Source: Acidimicrobiia bacterium
GTDB lineage: Bacteria; Actinomycetota; Acidimicrobiia; Acidimicrobiales; Bin134
DNA length: 64,000 bases
NCBI GenBank assembly: GCA_022826705.1
Contig: JAJDUJ010000018.1
Location: forward strand, 92,379-156,378
Direction of reading: 5' to 3'
The notes under the pieces were generated by a model. The model had not been told where the DNA came from. It saw nothing but the letters and a program-made list of their open reading frames with translations, and made no database searches. The position numbers were made by a program, and so were the translations under genes. Shown piece after piece: positions 8,039 to 17,023 of the stretch; the stretch's first letter is position 1; each line of letters begins with the position of its first letter.

Positions 8039-9262
8039 ATGAGCAACATGTCTTCAATACGCGGCATTACCGACAATGGGCGATACATCGTGGTGAGCGC
8101 TGACACCCATGGCGGGGGTCGGCTTGCCGACTACCGGCCGTACCTACCTTCTTCGCTGTATGACGAGTTCGACGCATGGGCTGCGGAGAAGCTGTCCGAT
8201 GGCGACCAGACCAATCCGAACAACTTCGATCACGATCAGCGCCGAGACGAACAGTTTGCCGATGGCGTGGTGGCCGGGGTCGTTTTGCCCAATACCGACA
8301 CACCGTTCGCATTCAATGTGTTCGAGAGGGGGCACGGTCGCCGGGAAGTCGAGCTCCAATGGGAAGGCTTCAAGGCTCACAACCGTTGGATGGCCGACCA
8401 TTGTGCCAGCGACCCAGACCGACTCCGCGGGTTGATACAGACCAGTCCGTTTCTTCCCGAGAAGGTGGCCGCCGAAATTCGGGCCATGGCGGCATCCGGG
8501 GTGATGACCGGCGGCGTGCTGGTCCGGGTTGCGCCCCCCGACGGGACCTTTCCCCAACTCTACGAGGAGCATTGGGAACCAGTGTGGGCCGCCGCAGCCG
8601 AAGTGGGATATCCGGTCACAACCCACGGCGGAAACGCGCCGGTGTACGCCCCCGGTTCTGGCCGGGCCGTCATTGAGCTGGCCGAATACTCATTTTGGAC
8701 GAAGCGGTCGCTCACCCAGTTCCTGCTCAGCGGCATCTTCGACCGCTACCGCGATCTCAAGTTGGTGCTCACCGAACAGGGGGTGGGCTGGATCAAAGCT
8801 GATCTCCCCATGATCGGCTGGTTTGCCAAACAAGTGAAGCTCAACCACGACGCCGCGGGCGCCGATCATCTGGAGCGGACCACACGACAGACCTTCCGAG
8901 ACCAGGTGCGATTTGGCGCCAGCTTCCCCAGTGCCGGTGAGATCGAATCGTTGGGCGATGACGCGGTCCATCACATCATGTGGGGCAACGACTATCCCCA
9001 CAACGAGGGCACGTGGCCTCACTCAATGGAGGCGTTGCGGGTGGCCTTTGCCGGGCGCGACGCCGCCGATGTGGCCCAGATGGTGTCCACCAACGCCGCC
9101 GACATCTACGGATTCGACCTCGAGGCGCTGGCACCACTGGCCTCGGAGGTCGGCCCCAGGGTGGAAGAAGTCGCCCGGCCCATAGGGGCTGAGGACTATC
9201 CGACCGACAGCTACTCCCCGGCGTTCACCTTGGGATCGGTTGGGATGATGGCGAACGCCTGA
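8039..9262 (+). CDS. Amidohydrolase-2 family metal-dependent hydrolase
   Basis: A 407-residue TIM-barrel hydrolase of the COG2159 (ACMSD/amidohydrolase-2) type. The N-terminal metal motif is VSADTHGGG (D-x-H rather than H-x-H); the later ligands are in PVTTHGGNAP and HIMWGNDYPHNEGTWPHS. Family members decarboxylate or hydrolyse aromatic and other small acids. Three further relatives occur in this window (34483, 48918, 53360), pointing to broad catabolism. A G-rich ribosome-binding sequence (AAGGGGGCAG) lies before the ATG. The gene is divergent from the sulfatase operon and may be co-regulated with it. Substrate unknown. Confidence 0.82.
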   Translation: MSNMSSIRGITDNGRYIVVSADTHGGGRLADYRPYLPSSLYDEFDAWAAEKLSDGDQTNPNNFDHDQRRDEQFADGVVAGVVLPNTDTPFAFNVFERGHGRREVELQWEGFKAHNRWMADHCASDPDRLRGLIQTSPFLPEKVAAEIRAMAASGVMTGGVLVRVAPPDGTFPQLYEEHWEPVWAAAAEVGYPVTTHGGNAPVYAPGSGRAVIELAEYSFWTKRSLTQFLLSGIFDRYRDLKLVLTEQGVGWIKADLPMIGWFAKQVKLNHDAAGADHLERTTRQTFRDQVRFGASFPSAGEIESLGDDAVHHIMWGNDYPHNEGTWPHSMEALRVAFAGRDAADVAQMVSTNAADIYGFDLEALAPLASEVGPRVEEVARPIGAEDYPTDSYSPAFTLGSVGMMANA

Positions 9263-9273
9263 CCACTTTCTGG

Positions 9274-9296
9274 GTCTGGCGTCGACGAAGCCGGAC
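9274..9296. terminator. Hairpin between convergent genes
   Basis: GTCTGGC and GCCGGAC (one G-U pair) flank a 9-base loop just after the amidohydrolase stop and before the end of the convergent solute-binding protein gene. No U-tract follows, so intrinsic termination is only a possibility. Confidence 0.35.
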
Positions 9297-9334
9297 CTTG
9301 TGGCCGTGGACCGGGTATTTGGTTTGGCCGTCTG

Positions 9335-10879
9335 TCAGCCGCCGGTGTCGATCAAGTCGGAGATGACGACGAAGTCGCCCGCGTTGTCATCACCGGCTTC
9401 GGGATCCCATTTCATGAGGACAACGCCATCTCGGGCGTCGTATTTCCCGACTCCCAGCGAGGCGAACGCCTCATTGGGCAGCTCGATTGGTCCAAAGCCG
9501 TCGATGGCCGCTTGCAGGGTTTCGTTGGTGAGGTTCGGGCCGGCCGCGGCGGCTAGTTGCACGAACAGGTCGAATACCCGGCACCAACCGCGTACCGGGG
9601 TGAACCAGTCGGTCTCGTCTTCCGGCAGCTGCTCGCTGGGGATCACCTCGATTCCCGATTGGCGCTCGAAGGCGTCTATGCAGTTCTCCGTCCGCTGGTT
9701 GTTGTCATCGCCGGCGTATGGCGAGCCGAGTGTGTAAGCCTCGAAAAAGGCCGGGTCGCTCGAACCTCCCAGGCCATAGGTGAACGTGCCTAGTTCTGCG
9801 TTGAACAGCTTGACGTCGAGCCCGTTCTGGATGAGCTGTTCCACCCCGAAGACATTGTCGCCATCGATGAAGACGGTGTTGATGTCGGCGTTCCGGTAGA
9901 TCTCCGCAAACGTCCGCCACACCGCGGCCCCGGCCTGGGTGTCTCCCGCCGGCACATCGATCACGGTCCGCTCGGCGATTTCCACCCCGGCGGCTTCAAG
10001 GGCGGGGACGAGTACGTTGTCCACCAATTCTTGGCGTCCGGCACCGGAGTGCACGGCCACATTTCCGAGATCGGTGAGCAGTCCAGCCTTGTCCAACGCG
10101 GCCACGAACACCTCCAGCACTCGGTCGGTGGCGATTTCCAGGTATACCCAGGGGGCATTGGCCCGGGCCCGATCCTCGGCGTTGAACGGGGCTCCGAGGA
10201 GCGCAGTGCTGTGGGTTTCGGTCACACAGATGTTTCCGGCCGGCACCCTGGTGAAACTGCCCAAGACTGCGAAGACCTGCTCGTCCTCGGTGAAGTAGAC
10301 GCAACCGGCCAGCGATGTGTCGGTACCGAAGGGAAGGAATTTGTAGGTCACCGTCTCCACCATGCGACCGCAGATTCCCCCGTTGTCGTTCAGCTCCTGG
10401 GCTAGGGCCTGGAGAATGACCTCATTGTCGCCTCGGTCGAGCTGAACGAGCCCCAGATTGCTCAGCTCCGCATAATCGATCTGAGGAGCACCGATCTTTA
10501 TCGTGTCCGCGGTGACGCCGGTGGCGGTGGCGCTGAGCTCGCCTTCTCCCTGGCACGTCGGCTGGAAGATGGGATCGGAGATGGCCGCCGGTACCTCTTC
10601 GGACAATGCGTCGCTTGATGGCTCTGGGCCGGCGGTGTCTTCGGGGGCTTCGTCCTCCCCGTCGTCTCCGGTGGTTTCTGGTGCATCGGCGTCATCGTTG
10701 ATGCCAGTGCCTTCGTCCGTGCCGGAGTCTTCGGTCGCTGGGGTCTCGGCGGCCTCGGTAGGGGGTGGCGCGTCGGGGGCGGCGCTATCCCTATTGCTGG
10801 CCTCATCGCCGGAGTCACCACCGGCGCAGGCCGCAACGAGCAGGCCCAAAACTGCGAAGAAAACGAGCAGCTTTTTCAT
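9335..10879 (-). CDS. Solute-binding lipoprotein of a Liv-type ABC transporter
   Basis: A 514-residue extracytoplasmic receptor. It has a lipoprotein signal, KKLLVFFAVLGLLVAAC, with Cys18 as the lipidated residue, then an Asp/Glu/Thr/Pro-rich linker to about residue 95, then a Peripla_BP_6-type two-lobed domain beginning near TIKIGAPQIDYAEL. It should capture a small organic solute (amino acid, amide or carboxylic acid) and deliver it to the membrane fusion encoded upstream. Its ATG lies in a 4-nt ATGA overlap with the stop of the LivHMG fusion, so the two are translationally coupled. It is the last gene of a three-gene operon. Confidence 0.88.
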   Translation of the reverse strand: MKKLLVFFAVLGLLVAACAGGDSGDEASNRDSAAPDAPPPTEAAETPATEDSGTDEGTGINDDADAPETTGDDGEDEAPEDTAGPEPSSDALSEEVPAAISDPIFQPTCQGEGELSATATGVTADTIKIGAPQIDYAELSNLGLVQLDRGDNEVILQALAQELNDNGGICGRMVETVTYKFLPFGTDTSLAGCVYFTEDEQVFAVLGSFTRVPAGNICVTETHSTALLGAPFNAEDRARANAPWVYLEIATDRVLEVFVAALDKAGLLTDLGNVAVHSGAGRQELVDNVLVPALEAAGVEIAERTVIDVPAGDTQAGAAVWRTFAEIYRNADINTVFIDGDNVFGVEQLIQNGLDVKLFNAELGTFTYGLGGSSDPAFFEAYTLGSPYAGDDNNQRTENCIDAFERQSGIEVIPSEQLPEDETDWFTPVRGWCRVFDLFVQLAAAAGPNLTNETLQAAIDGFGPIELPNEAFASLGVGKYDARDGVVLMKWDPEAGDDNAGDFVVISDLIDTGG

Positions 10880-13746
10880 GTTTCCCCCTCATTGAGAACA
10901 GTAGTTGGCGCGGCGAAACGAGCTTCCTCGTCTGAGGTGGTTGCCCCCGACCGGCGGATGGCCCGCTCGTCGGTTCCGAGGTAGGACGCGATAACTGCGG
11001 GATCGGTGCGAACCTCAGCCGGCGAGCCCACCGCGATCACGCGGCCGGCTTCCAGACAGTAGATCCGGTCGCTGATCTGCATGATCATGGGCATGTCGTG
11101 CTCGATCACCAGCAGAGCAGCGCCCAGTTGGTCTTTGATCGACAACAGCAAGGGGGCGAACGCCTCGACCTCGCGCTGGGCCACCCCACCAGTCGGCTCG
11201 TCGAGGCACAGTACGCGGGCCTCCAGAGCCAGGAGGCAGCCAAGTTCGACGATGCGACGGGTGCCGGTGGAAAGCTCGGAAGTGAACTTGTCGGCATAGG
11301 GGCCGAGGCCGAGGAAGTCGGCGACGTCTTGGGCGTGGGCCCGCTGGGCCCGGTCGCGGCGATAGCCGTTGGGCAGGTGGGCTACCGCGGCGGTGAACGA
11401 GGTTCGCTGGCGCGATTCGGCCGCCACAGCCAGGGTCTCGAGCACGGTCAGGTCGGGGAAGAGCCGAGACTGCTGAAACGCCCGGCCCAAACCGAGCGCC
11501 GCGCGCCGGTCGGCGGCCATCTTGTGGATGGGACGGCCTTCCAGTTCGATTCGACCGGAGCACGGGACGAACCCGCTAATGGCGTTCATCAGGGTGGTCT
11601 TGCCCGCCCCGTTGGTTCCGATAAGGCCCACTACTTCTTCGGCGTGGACTCGAATCGAGGCGTTGTCGACTGCGGTCAGGCCTCCGAATGCCACTGTCAC
11701 CTCTTCGGCGACCAGCACCGGCCCGGTGGCGGCGGCAGCGTCGGATCGGGATACAACGCTGGCCACCTCGCGTCTCGGCGGCGGCTCGGGTTCGGGAAGG
11801 CGGGCCGCGTACCAGCCCAGGAAGCGGTCGCGTCCGGTGAGCACTACTTGGGCGAATCCGCCCGGGAAGTACATCAGGAGAACCAGCAGCCCGATGGAGG
11901 ATGTCAAGAGCGGCACCAAGTTGTTGGCGGGCCACACGGCAGGAAGGCCCACGATCCACAGGGCGCCGAGGATCGGTCCTACCACGGTTCCGGCGCCGCC
12001 GATCACCGCGATGGCGACAATCTCTATGGAGTCTTGAAGCTGGAATCGCTCGGTCAGCCCCACGGAGACGTACAGACCGGCCAACAGTCCACCGCCGAGC
12101 CCGGCGATCACCCCAGACACCACAAAGGCCTGGATTCCCGCCCTGGAGGGCGAGATCGTGTACGCCGACGCGGCAGTACTGTTGTCTCGCACCGCCAGCC
12201 ATCGACGCCCAACCCCGGTGGCTCGCATTCTGGCCACCAGAACAATCACCACCACCAGGGCGATTACCGAGAAGAAGTAGTAGCTGCGCTGTTCGGTCAG
12301 GTCGACAGGTCCCGTGGCTCGGGGGAGTGAAACGGTGTAGGAATCGCCTGAGAAAAATGGTCGCCGCCAGAGAAACTGCTGCCCCAACAAGGCCAACGCC
12401 AAGGTGGCGATAGCAAGATGGAAGCCCCGAATCCGCAAGGCGCCCAACCCGATGACCACTGCGACGGCACCAGTAACCGCTGCGCCCACCAGCAAGGCCA
12501 ACAGGAAGTGGATGTCGGGTAGGGCCAGAGTGAACGATGCCCCGCCCAGGCCGATCCCGATATCGCGCCCGGCGACCAGTGCCGCGGTGGTCAGACCGCC
12601 GATGCCGGCCAGTGCGGCCTGCCCCAGCGAGATCTGACCGGTCCACCCGGAGAGCACCACCAACGAGATTCCGATCAGGGCAAATAGCAGCACTTCGCTG
12701 TACAGGAGTTGGCGCGATGCCTGGGTTATCAGGATGGGGAGGATCGCCGCGCCCGCAATGAGAAGGCCAATGCCGATGCGTGAGGAGTGGCGGACCCACC
12801 AGAGGCGGGCCACCGCGTGGGGAAGCGGGCGGGTGGTGGGCACGAACGAGAACGACTCGTCGCTTCCGGAGAGCCGCCGGCTGGCCACCAGCGTGGTGGC
12901 GATGACGATCAGGAAGAGTGATCCGTCGTAGAGCCCCGCGGTGGTCGGCCAGTTGAATACCAACAGCGATCGGAGCAGCCCCAGGGCCACTCCGGCAATC
13001 ATCGCCACTGGAAAGTTGCGAAGCCGCCCGATCAGGGCCGCGGCCAGAACCTGGACCAGGGTGGCCGGCCCCAGTGACCGAAATCCACTGGGCTGGCCGT
13101 TGATCCCCGCCACCAGGATCAGTGCTACTGCGGCCAAGAGTCCCGCAATGATCCATGTGATGGTCGAGATGATCTTGGGGCTGATGGCGGTGAGTCGGGC
13201 CAGGTCGGGGTTGGAGGCCGCGGCCCGAACTGCCCGCCCTTGTGCAGTGCGCTGGAGGTAGTAGGTGAGGGCCGCGGTGAGAACGGGAACCGCGATGATC
13301 ACGATCAGCTCGACGCCTCGCACTCGGAGCCCGAGAATCTCCCACTGGCCGGAAAGCGCCACCGGGTATCGGTTTGCCATCGACACTTCGATTTCGGGCA
13401 GTGCAATCTGGAGCAGTTCGCAGAGCTGGGCGATCCCGATGGTGGCCACCAGGAGAATGACCCTCGGGGCGCGGAACAACCGGGTGATCACGGTGAGCTC
13501 CAGCGCGGCGGCGATCAGGCCGCCCGCCACCACCGAAATGATGGCCGCGGGCCAGAACGGCCAGTCGTAGGTGAGCACCAACAGGGCCAGCAGGCTGGCT
13601 GACAGCACACCGAGCGATCCCACCGCGAAGTTGATGACCCCGCTGGCCCGGTAGATCAGCACGACGCCGAGGGCCAGCAAGCCTATGAGCAGGCCGTCGA
13701 TCACTCCCAGATAGACGATCTGGCTGGTGAGGGTGAAGGCCAGCAT
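10876..13746 (-). CDS. LivH-LivM-LivG fused ABC permease/ATPase
   Basis: One 956-residue polypeptide carries three subunits that are separate in E. coli. Residues 1-290 are a LivH-like permease (GVVLIYRASGVINFAVG), about 320-640 a LivM-like permease (LVVLSGWTGQISLGQAAL), and about 675-925 a LivG-like ATPase. In the ATPase, Walker A is GTNGAGKT at 710-717 and Walker B VLCLDEP at 845-851, but the ABC signature reads LSTGT (825-829) instead of LSGGQ. It forms the channel for the Liv-type importer of this operon. The start (TGATG) overlaps the upstream MFS-ATPase stop by one base and the stop overlaps the binding-protein start. I am confident in the domains. Confidence 0.92.
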   Translation of the reverse strand: MLAFTLTSQIVYLGVIDGLLIGLLALGVVLIYRASGVINFAVGSLGVLSASLLALLVLTYDWPFWPAAIISVVAGGLIAAALELTVITRLFRAPRVILLVATIGIAQLCELLQIALPEIEVSMANRYPVALSGQWEILGLRVRGVELIVIIAVPVLTAALTYYLQRTAQGRAVRAAASNPDLARLTAISPKIISTITWIIAGLLAAVALILVAGINGQPSGFRSLGPATLVQVLAAALIGRLRNFPVAMIAGVALGLLRSLLVFNWPTTAGLYDGSLFLIVIATTLVASRRLSGSDESFSFVPTTRPLPHAVARLWWVRHSSRIGIGLLIAGAAILPILITQASRQLLYSEVLLFALIGISLVVLSGWTGQISLGQAALAGIGGLTTAALVAGRDIGIGLGGASFTLALPDIHFLLALLVGAAVTGAVAVVIGLGALRIRGFHLAIATLALALLGQQFLWRRPFFSGDSYTVSLPRATGPVDLTEQRSYYFFSVIALVVVIVLVARMRATGVGRRWLAVRDNSTAASAYTISPSRAGIQAFVVSGVIAGLGGGLLAGLYVSVGLTERFQLQDSIEIVAIAVIGGAGTVVGPILGALWIVGLPAVWPANNLVPLLTSSIGLLVLLMYFPGGFAQVVLTGRDRFLGWYAARLPEPEPPPRREVASVVSRSDAAAATGPVLVAEEVTVAFGGLTAVDNASIRVHAEEVVGLIGTNGAGKTTLMNAISGFVPCSGRIELEGRPIHKMAADRRAALGLGRAFQQSRLFPDLTVLETLAVAAESRQRTSFTAAVAHLPNGYRRDRAQRAHAQDVADFLGLGPYADKFTSELSTGTRRIVELGCLLALEARVLCLDEPTGGVAQREVEAFAPLLLSIKDQLGAALLVIEHDMPMIMQISDRIYCLEAGRVIAVGSPAEVRTDPAVIASYLGTDERAIRRSGATTSDEEARFAAPTTVLNEGET

Positions 13747-15983
13747 CAGCTCTCGTCCAGATCAGTCTGAGGGCCGGTGGCCGCGTCGCGGCCCAGGAAC
13801 ACGGCGCGGGCCAAGTCGTCGCGCTCCAGGAGGCTCTGGGCCGACCCGGTGAACCGCACATGGCCCTTCTCCATGAACACCGCACGATCGGCCAATGTCA
13901 GCGCGACATTGAGCGACTGCTCCACGATGATCATCGTCTGACCGGCGTCGCGCAGACGTTCGACCACGGTCAGGAGGTCTTGGACTACGACGGGAGCGAG
14001 GCCGAGAGAGAGCTCGTCGATGATGAGCACCTCCGGGTCGTGCATGATCACCCGGGCCAGCGCCAGCATCTGCTTCTGCCCGCCGCTGAGGTCGTGAGCC
14101 AACGTCTTGGGCCGCTCCCCGAGCACCGGGAACAGCTCAAATGCCCGATCTAGCCGCCCGGTGATGTCGGGCTTGGATCCGGCGTCGCTGCGGATGATCG
14201 CCGCCGAAGTCTCGAGGTTCTCAAGGACGGTGAGGTGGGGAAACACCCCTTGGCCGCCGGGCAGCAAGAAGATGCCCTCCCTCACCCGCTGTTCGGGCGA
14301 CGCCAATGTCATGTTGCGACCGTTGAGCCGCACGACGCCCCGGGAGGGGATGCCCAAACCGGCGGCCACCCGCAGAGCTGTGGATTTGCCCGCTCCGTTG
14401 GTGCCGAGCAACGCCAGGGTCTCACCCCGGGCCACCTCGAGGTTCACGTCGAACAGAACCTGCACCGGGCCGTAGGAGAAGTCGATGTTGTGGAGCTGAA
14501 GCACCGGAATGTCGCTGGGGTCAGCCCTCATCCGGTCTTGCTCGGCCTTCTCCTCCCGAATCTCCTCTACCACCAAGGTGAGGTCGGCCCGAATGTGCCG
14601 GGCGCCGTTGATGGTCAACAAGCCACCCACGATCATGGCACCGGGAACAACGGCCAACAGGGCGGTGCGGGGTGATGTGGCATCGGAGATGAGGCCCATC
14701 ACGATGGCCCCGCCGAGACCGCCGACCCCGAAAACCAGCGACATCCCGATGGCCGAGCCCAGCGCCCGCATGCGGTAGGGGTTGATGTGGGCCAGAGTCG
14801 GCCCCAAAAGCGACAGGGCCGGGGCGGCAAACAGCGCCTTGAGCCCGGTCATCACCGCGAATGTGGCCGGTGATGGCATCAGCAGTTGGAGCACGGCGAA
14901 GAACGCCATCGGGAAGAACAGCGACCCCAGCAAGGCCATTGCCTGCGGAGGGGTGCGGCGGTAGAAGCCGTCGTACCACTTGGCCACGAAGGGGATCATG
15001 AACAGGGCGATCACGCCGGGGGTGCTGTTGGCCAGGGCCCGCTCGAACGGGCCGAGTTCGAAGCGCTCGTCGAGGTAGAGATTGAGGAAGAGGCCGTCGG
15101 ATATCAGGCTGAAGCCAAGGGCCACTGCGGCCATCAACGCCCATTTCATCGTTCGCACCTTGAATAGCCGCTGGAAGGCGGCGCCGAGCGAGATGGGTCC
15201 CGGCCTTAAGTCGGTGAGCGTCTCGCCGATGGCGGAGCGCTGTTCGAACTGGCCCCGCGGCGGGTCGGTGAGGAACAAGATGGCCACGCCGACGATCAGA
15301 GTGGGGACCGAAGCGGCGATGAACCCCCAGCGCCAGGCGTCGTCCCCGCCTATCAACGAGACCAGCCCGCCGACGGCCAGCGGCGCGATGAATGCACCCG
15401 ATCTTCCGGCCACATCCTTGGCGGCATACACCCGGGCCCGGGCCTCGACGGGATAGCTGTCGGCCATGATGGCGCCCTGCACCGAATGGGTCTGCGATCG
15501 GCCGAACGCGATGGCGCAATTGACGATGAAGAACCAGAACGCGGTCTGTACGAAACCGAGCAACAAGGTCATGGCCGACCAGAAGATGGTGGCCAAAGCC
15601 ACCAATCTGGCCCGGTTGCCGTTGTCGGCGATCCGGGACAGCAACAGGCCGCCGGCCACGATGAACACGTTGCCCCCCGCGGTGATGGTGCCCAGCACGG
15701 CGTCGCTGACCCCCAGCGACTCTTGGATGTCGGGGCCGAGGAGCCCCAAGGCGCTGATTCCAAGGGCGTCGGTAGCGTCGAGGGCTCCCAGCAGGACGAT
15801 GGTGGACACCCCACCAATCGAGATGGCCTCTTTCAGCGAGACTTCCTTGGCGCCGACGCCGGGGAGTTCGCTGTCGTCCAGAATCACCGGCTCTGCGGCC
15901 AGTTCCGCCTGGCGCTCAGCCTCCGCGGCCAGGATCTGGTCGCTCAGAGTGCTGGCTTCTGGACTGGGATCCCCCGTTCCCAT
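13746..15983 (-). CDS. MFS transporter fused to a LivF-like ABC ATPase
   Basis: A 745-residue chimera. Residues 50-470 are a 12-helix major facilitator domain (loop SRIADNGNRARL between helices 2 and 3, RSQTHSVQGAIMADSYPVEARARVY further on). Residues 494-730 are a complete ABC ATPase of LivF type: Walker A GTNGAGKS 527-534, Q-loop PGGQGVF near 578, signature LSGGQ 632-636, Walker B VLIIDE 652-657. The next gene carries LivH, LivM and LivG but no LivF, so this ATPase half most simply supplies the missing second nucleotide-binding domain. What the MFS half does in the complex is unknown; a second transport route or a membrane anchor are options. First gene of the operon. Confidence 0.9.
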   Translation of the reverse strand: MGTGDPSPEASTLSDQILAAEAERQAELAAEPVILDDSELPGVGAKEVSLKEAISIGGVSTIVLLGALDATDALGISALGLLGPDIQESLGVSDAVLGTITAGGNVFIVAGGLLLSRIADNGNRARLVALATIFWSAMTLLLGFVQTAFWFFIVNCAIAFGRSQTHSVQGAIMADSYPVEARARVYAAKDVAGRSGAFIAPLAVGGLVSLIGGDDAWRWGFIAASVPTLIVGVAILFLTDPPRGQFEQRSAIGETLTDLRPGPISLGAAFQRLFKVRTMKWALMAAVALGFSLISDGLFLNLYLDERFELGPFERALANSTPGVIALFMIPFVAKWYDGFYRRTPPQAMALLGSLFFPMAFFAVLQLLMPSPATFAVMTGLKALFAAPALSLLGPTLAHINPYRMRALGSAIGMSLVFGVGGLGGAIVMGLISDATSPRTALLAVVPGAMIVGGLLTINGARHIRADLTLVVEEIREEKAEQDRMRADPSDIPVLQLHNIDFSYGPVQVLFDVNLEVARGETLALLGTNGAGKSTALRVAAGLGIPSRGVVRLNGRNMTLASPEQRVREGIFLLPGGQGVFPHLTVLENLETSAAIIRSDAGSKPDITGRLDRAFELFPVLGERPKTLAHDLSGGQKQMLALARVIMHDPEVLIIDELSLGLAPVVVQDLLTVVERLRDAGQTMIIVEQSLNVALTLADRAVFMEKGHVRFTGSAQSLLERDDLARAVFLGRDAATGPQTDLDES

Positions 15984-16031
15984 GGGACGTTAACCTAGGG
16001 CTACAGGGGCATGGAAGGTGATGGCCTCTGG

Positions 16032-16037
16032 TACCGT
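16032..16037 (+). promoter_or_regulatory. -10 box TACCGT for a leaderless transcript
   Basis: TACCGT ends 8 nt before the ATG at 16046. A G-run (GAGGGGG) touches the ATG, too close to act as a normal ribosome-binding site, which favours leaderless initiation. Confidence 0.45.
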
Positions 16038-16045
16038 CGAGGGGG

Positions 16046-17005
16046 ATGCACGTTTCTGACCCGCCGATTCTGCTTACTGATGTGCTGGACGATGTTGGGG
16101 CTGCGATCAAGCTGCTGGCCCAAGAGGCCCCCTATGTGCCGCTGGGGGGTTGGTACAACCCCGGGGCTGATCCTCACGCCCGCACCCGTCCGCTGTGGTT
16201 CCGGGACGACTGGGTGAATGAGACCATCGCCGTGCCGGGGTCGGAGGTGTTCTTGGACAACCCGGCCTATATCGACTCGGCCAAGGCGTTCTACCGCGCC
16301 GAGATCGTGGAGCCCCACAGCGTGTATGTGAACCAGATGATGGCCATTCCGCAAGCGGGGCCGGCCCACACCGACAACCCCCGCTTCGCCGGACGCGACC
16401 GCACTAACACGCCCATGTGGCTGTTGCGGGCCATGCTGTGGTCGGGTCTGTTCGACGACCTGTCGTTCCCGCAGGCAACCGCCATCTGGTGGCTCAACGA
16501 TGTCGACGGTGGCGGGATCCGTTACTGGCCCTACGGGCCCGACCAACCACCCGAAGAACATGTGGGCAACATGGCCAACACTGCGCTGATGGGCGACAAC
16601 CACGGCATGTTCCACCAGGTCAACGCCATCGGCCCCTTCGATATCGGCACGCCCATGGTCACTCCGATGGCGGAGTTTGCGCCGACGGGCAGCCCCGATG
16701 GCGACTGGGTTGTCACCGACCACGGCGAGGAGGTGTACCGCACGCCGCTGGCCGATGTCCGGATCAGCGTGCTGTGGAAGGCCGATGTGTACATCGACGC
16801 CGACCACAAGAACCGGCTGGCCTCCAATCCCCTGAGCCGCGACGACATCGCCGCCCGCTTCAATGCCGACCTTGAGGAGCGGGGGATCGACGCTCGCTTC
16901 GATCCCAACCGCATCGACGACGACCCCGACCACGCGGCCATGATCGCCGAGCACTACCCCGAAGCCCGTCCCATGGACGCGCTGCCCTCGGTGTTCGACT
17001 ACTGA
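16046..17005 (+). CDS. Hypothetical protein, possibly Fe(II)-dependent oxygenase
   Basis: I do not recognise this 319-residue family with certainty. There is no signal peptide or membrane segment. A sequence AGPAHTDNPRF gives H108-x-D110, and HGMFHQV supplies His186 and His190, with RISVLWK near residue 245. This order (HxD, later His, later Arg) is the layout of the 2-oxoglutarate/Fe(II) oxygenase metal and co-substrate sites, so a small-molecule hydroxylase is plausible. Without a structure match this stays an inference. It is convergent with the DUF1214-like gene (18-bp gap) and has its own leaderless-type promoter. Confidence 0.6.
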   Translation: MHVSDPPILLTDVLDDVGAAIKLLAQEAPYVPLGGWYNPGADPHARTRPLWFRDDWVNETIAVPGSEVFLDNPAYIDSAKAFYRAEIVEPHSVYVNQMMAIPQAGPAHTDNPRFAGRDRTNTPMWLLRAMLWSGLFDDLSFPQATAIWWLNDVDGGGIRYWPYGPDQPPEEHVGNMANTALMGDNHGMFHQVNAIGPFDIGTPMVTPMAEFAPTGSPDGDWVVTDHGEEVYRTPLADVRISVLWKADVYIDADHKNRLASNPLSRDDIAARFNADLEERGIDARFDPNRIDDDPDHAAMIAEHYPEARPMDALPSVFDY

Positions 17006-17023
17006 TCAGCCGCCGCTGCCGCG

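Noticed and set aside
11098..12330. Long open frame opposite the LivHMG gene
   Set aside because: It is antisense to a gene with full domain motifs; GC-rich DNA keeps such shadow frames open. Its translation is rich in Gly, His and Arg with no domain.
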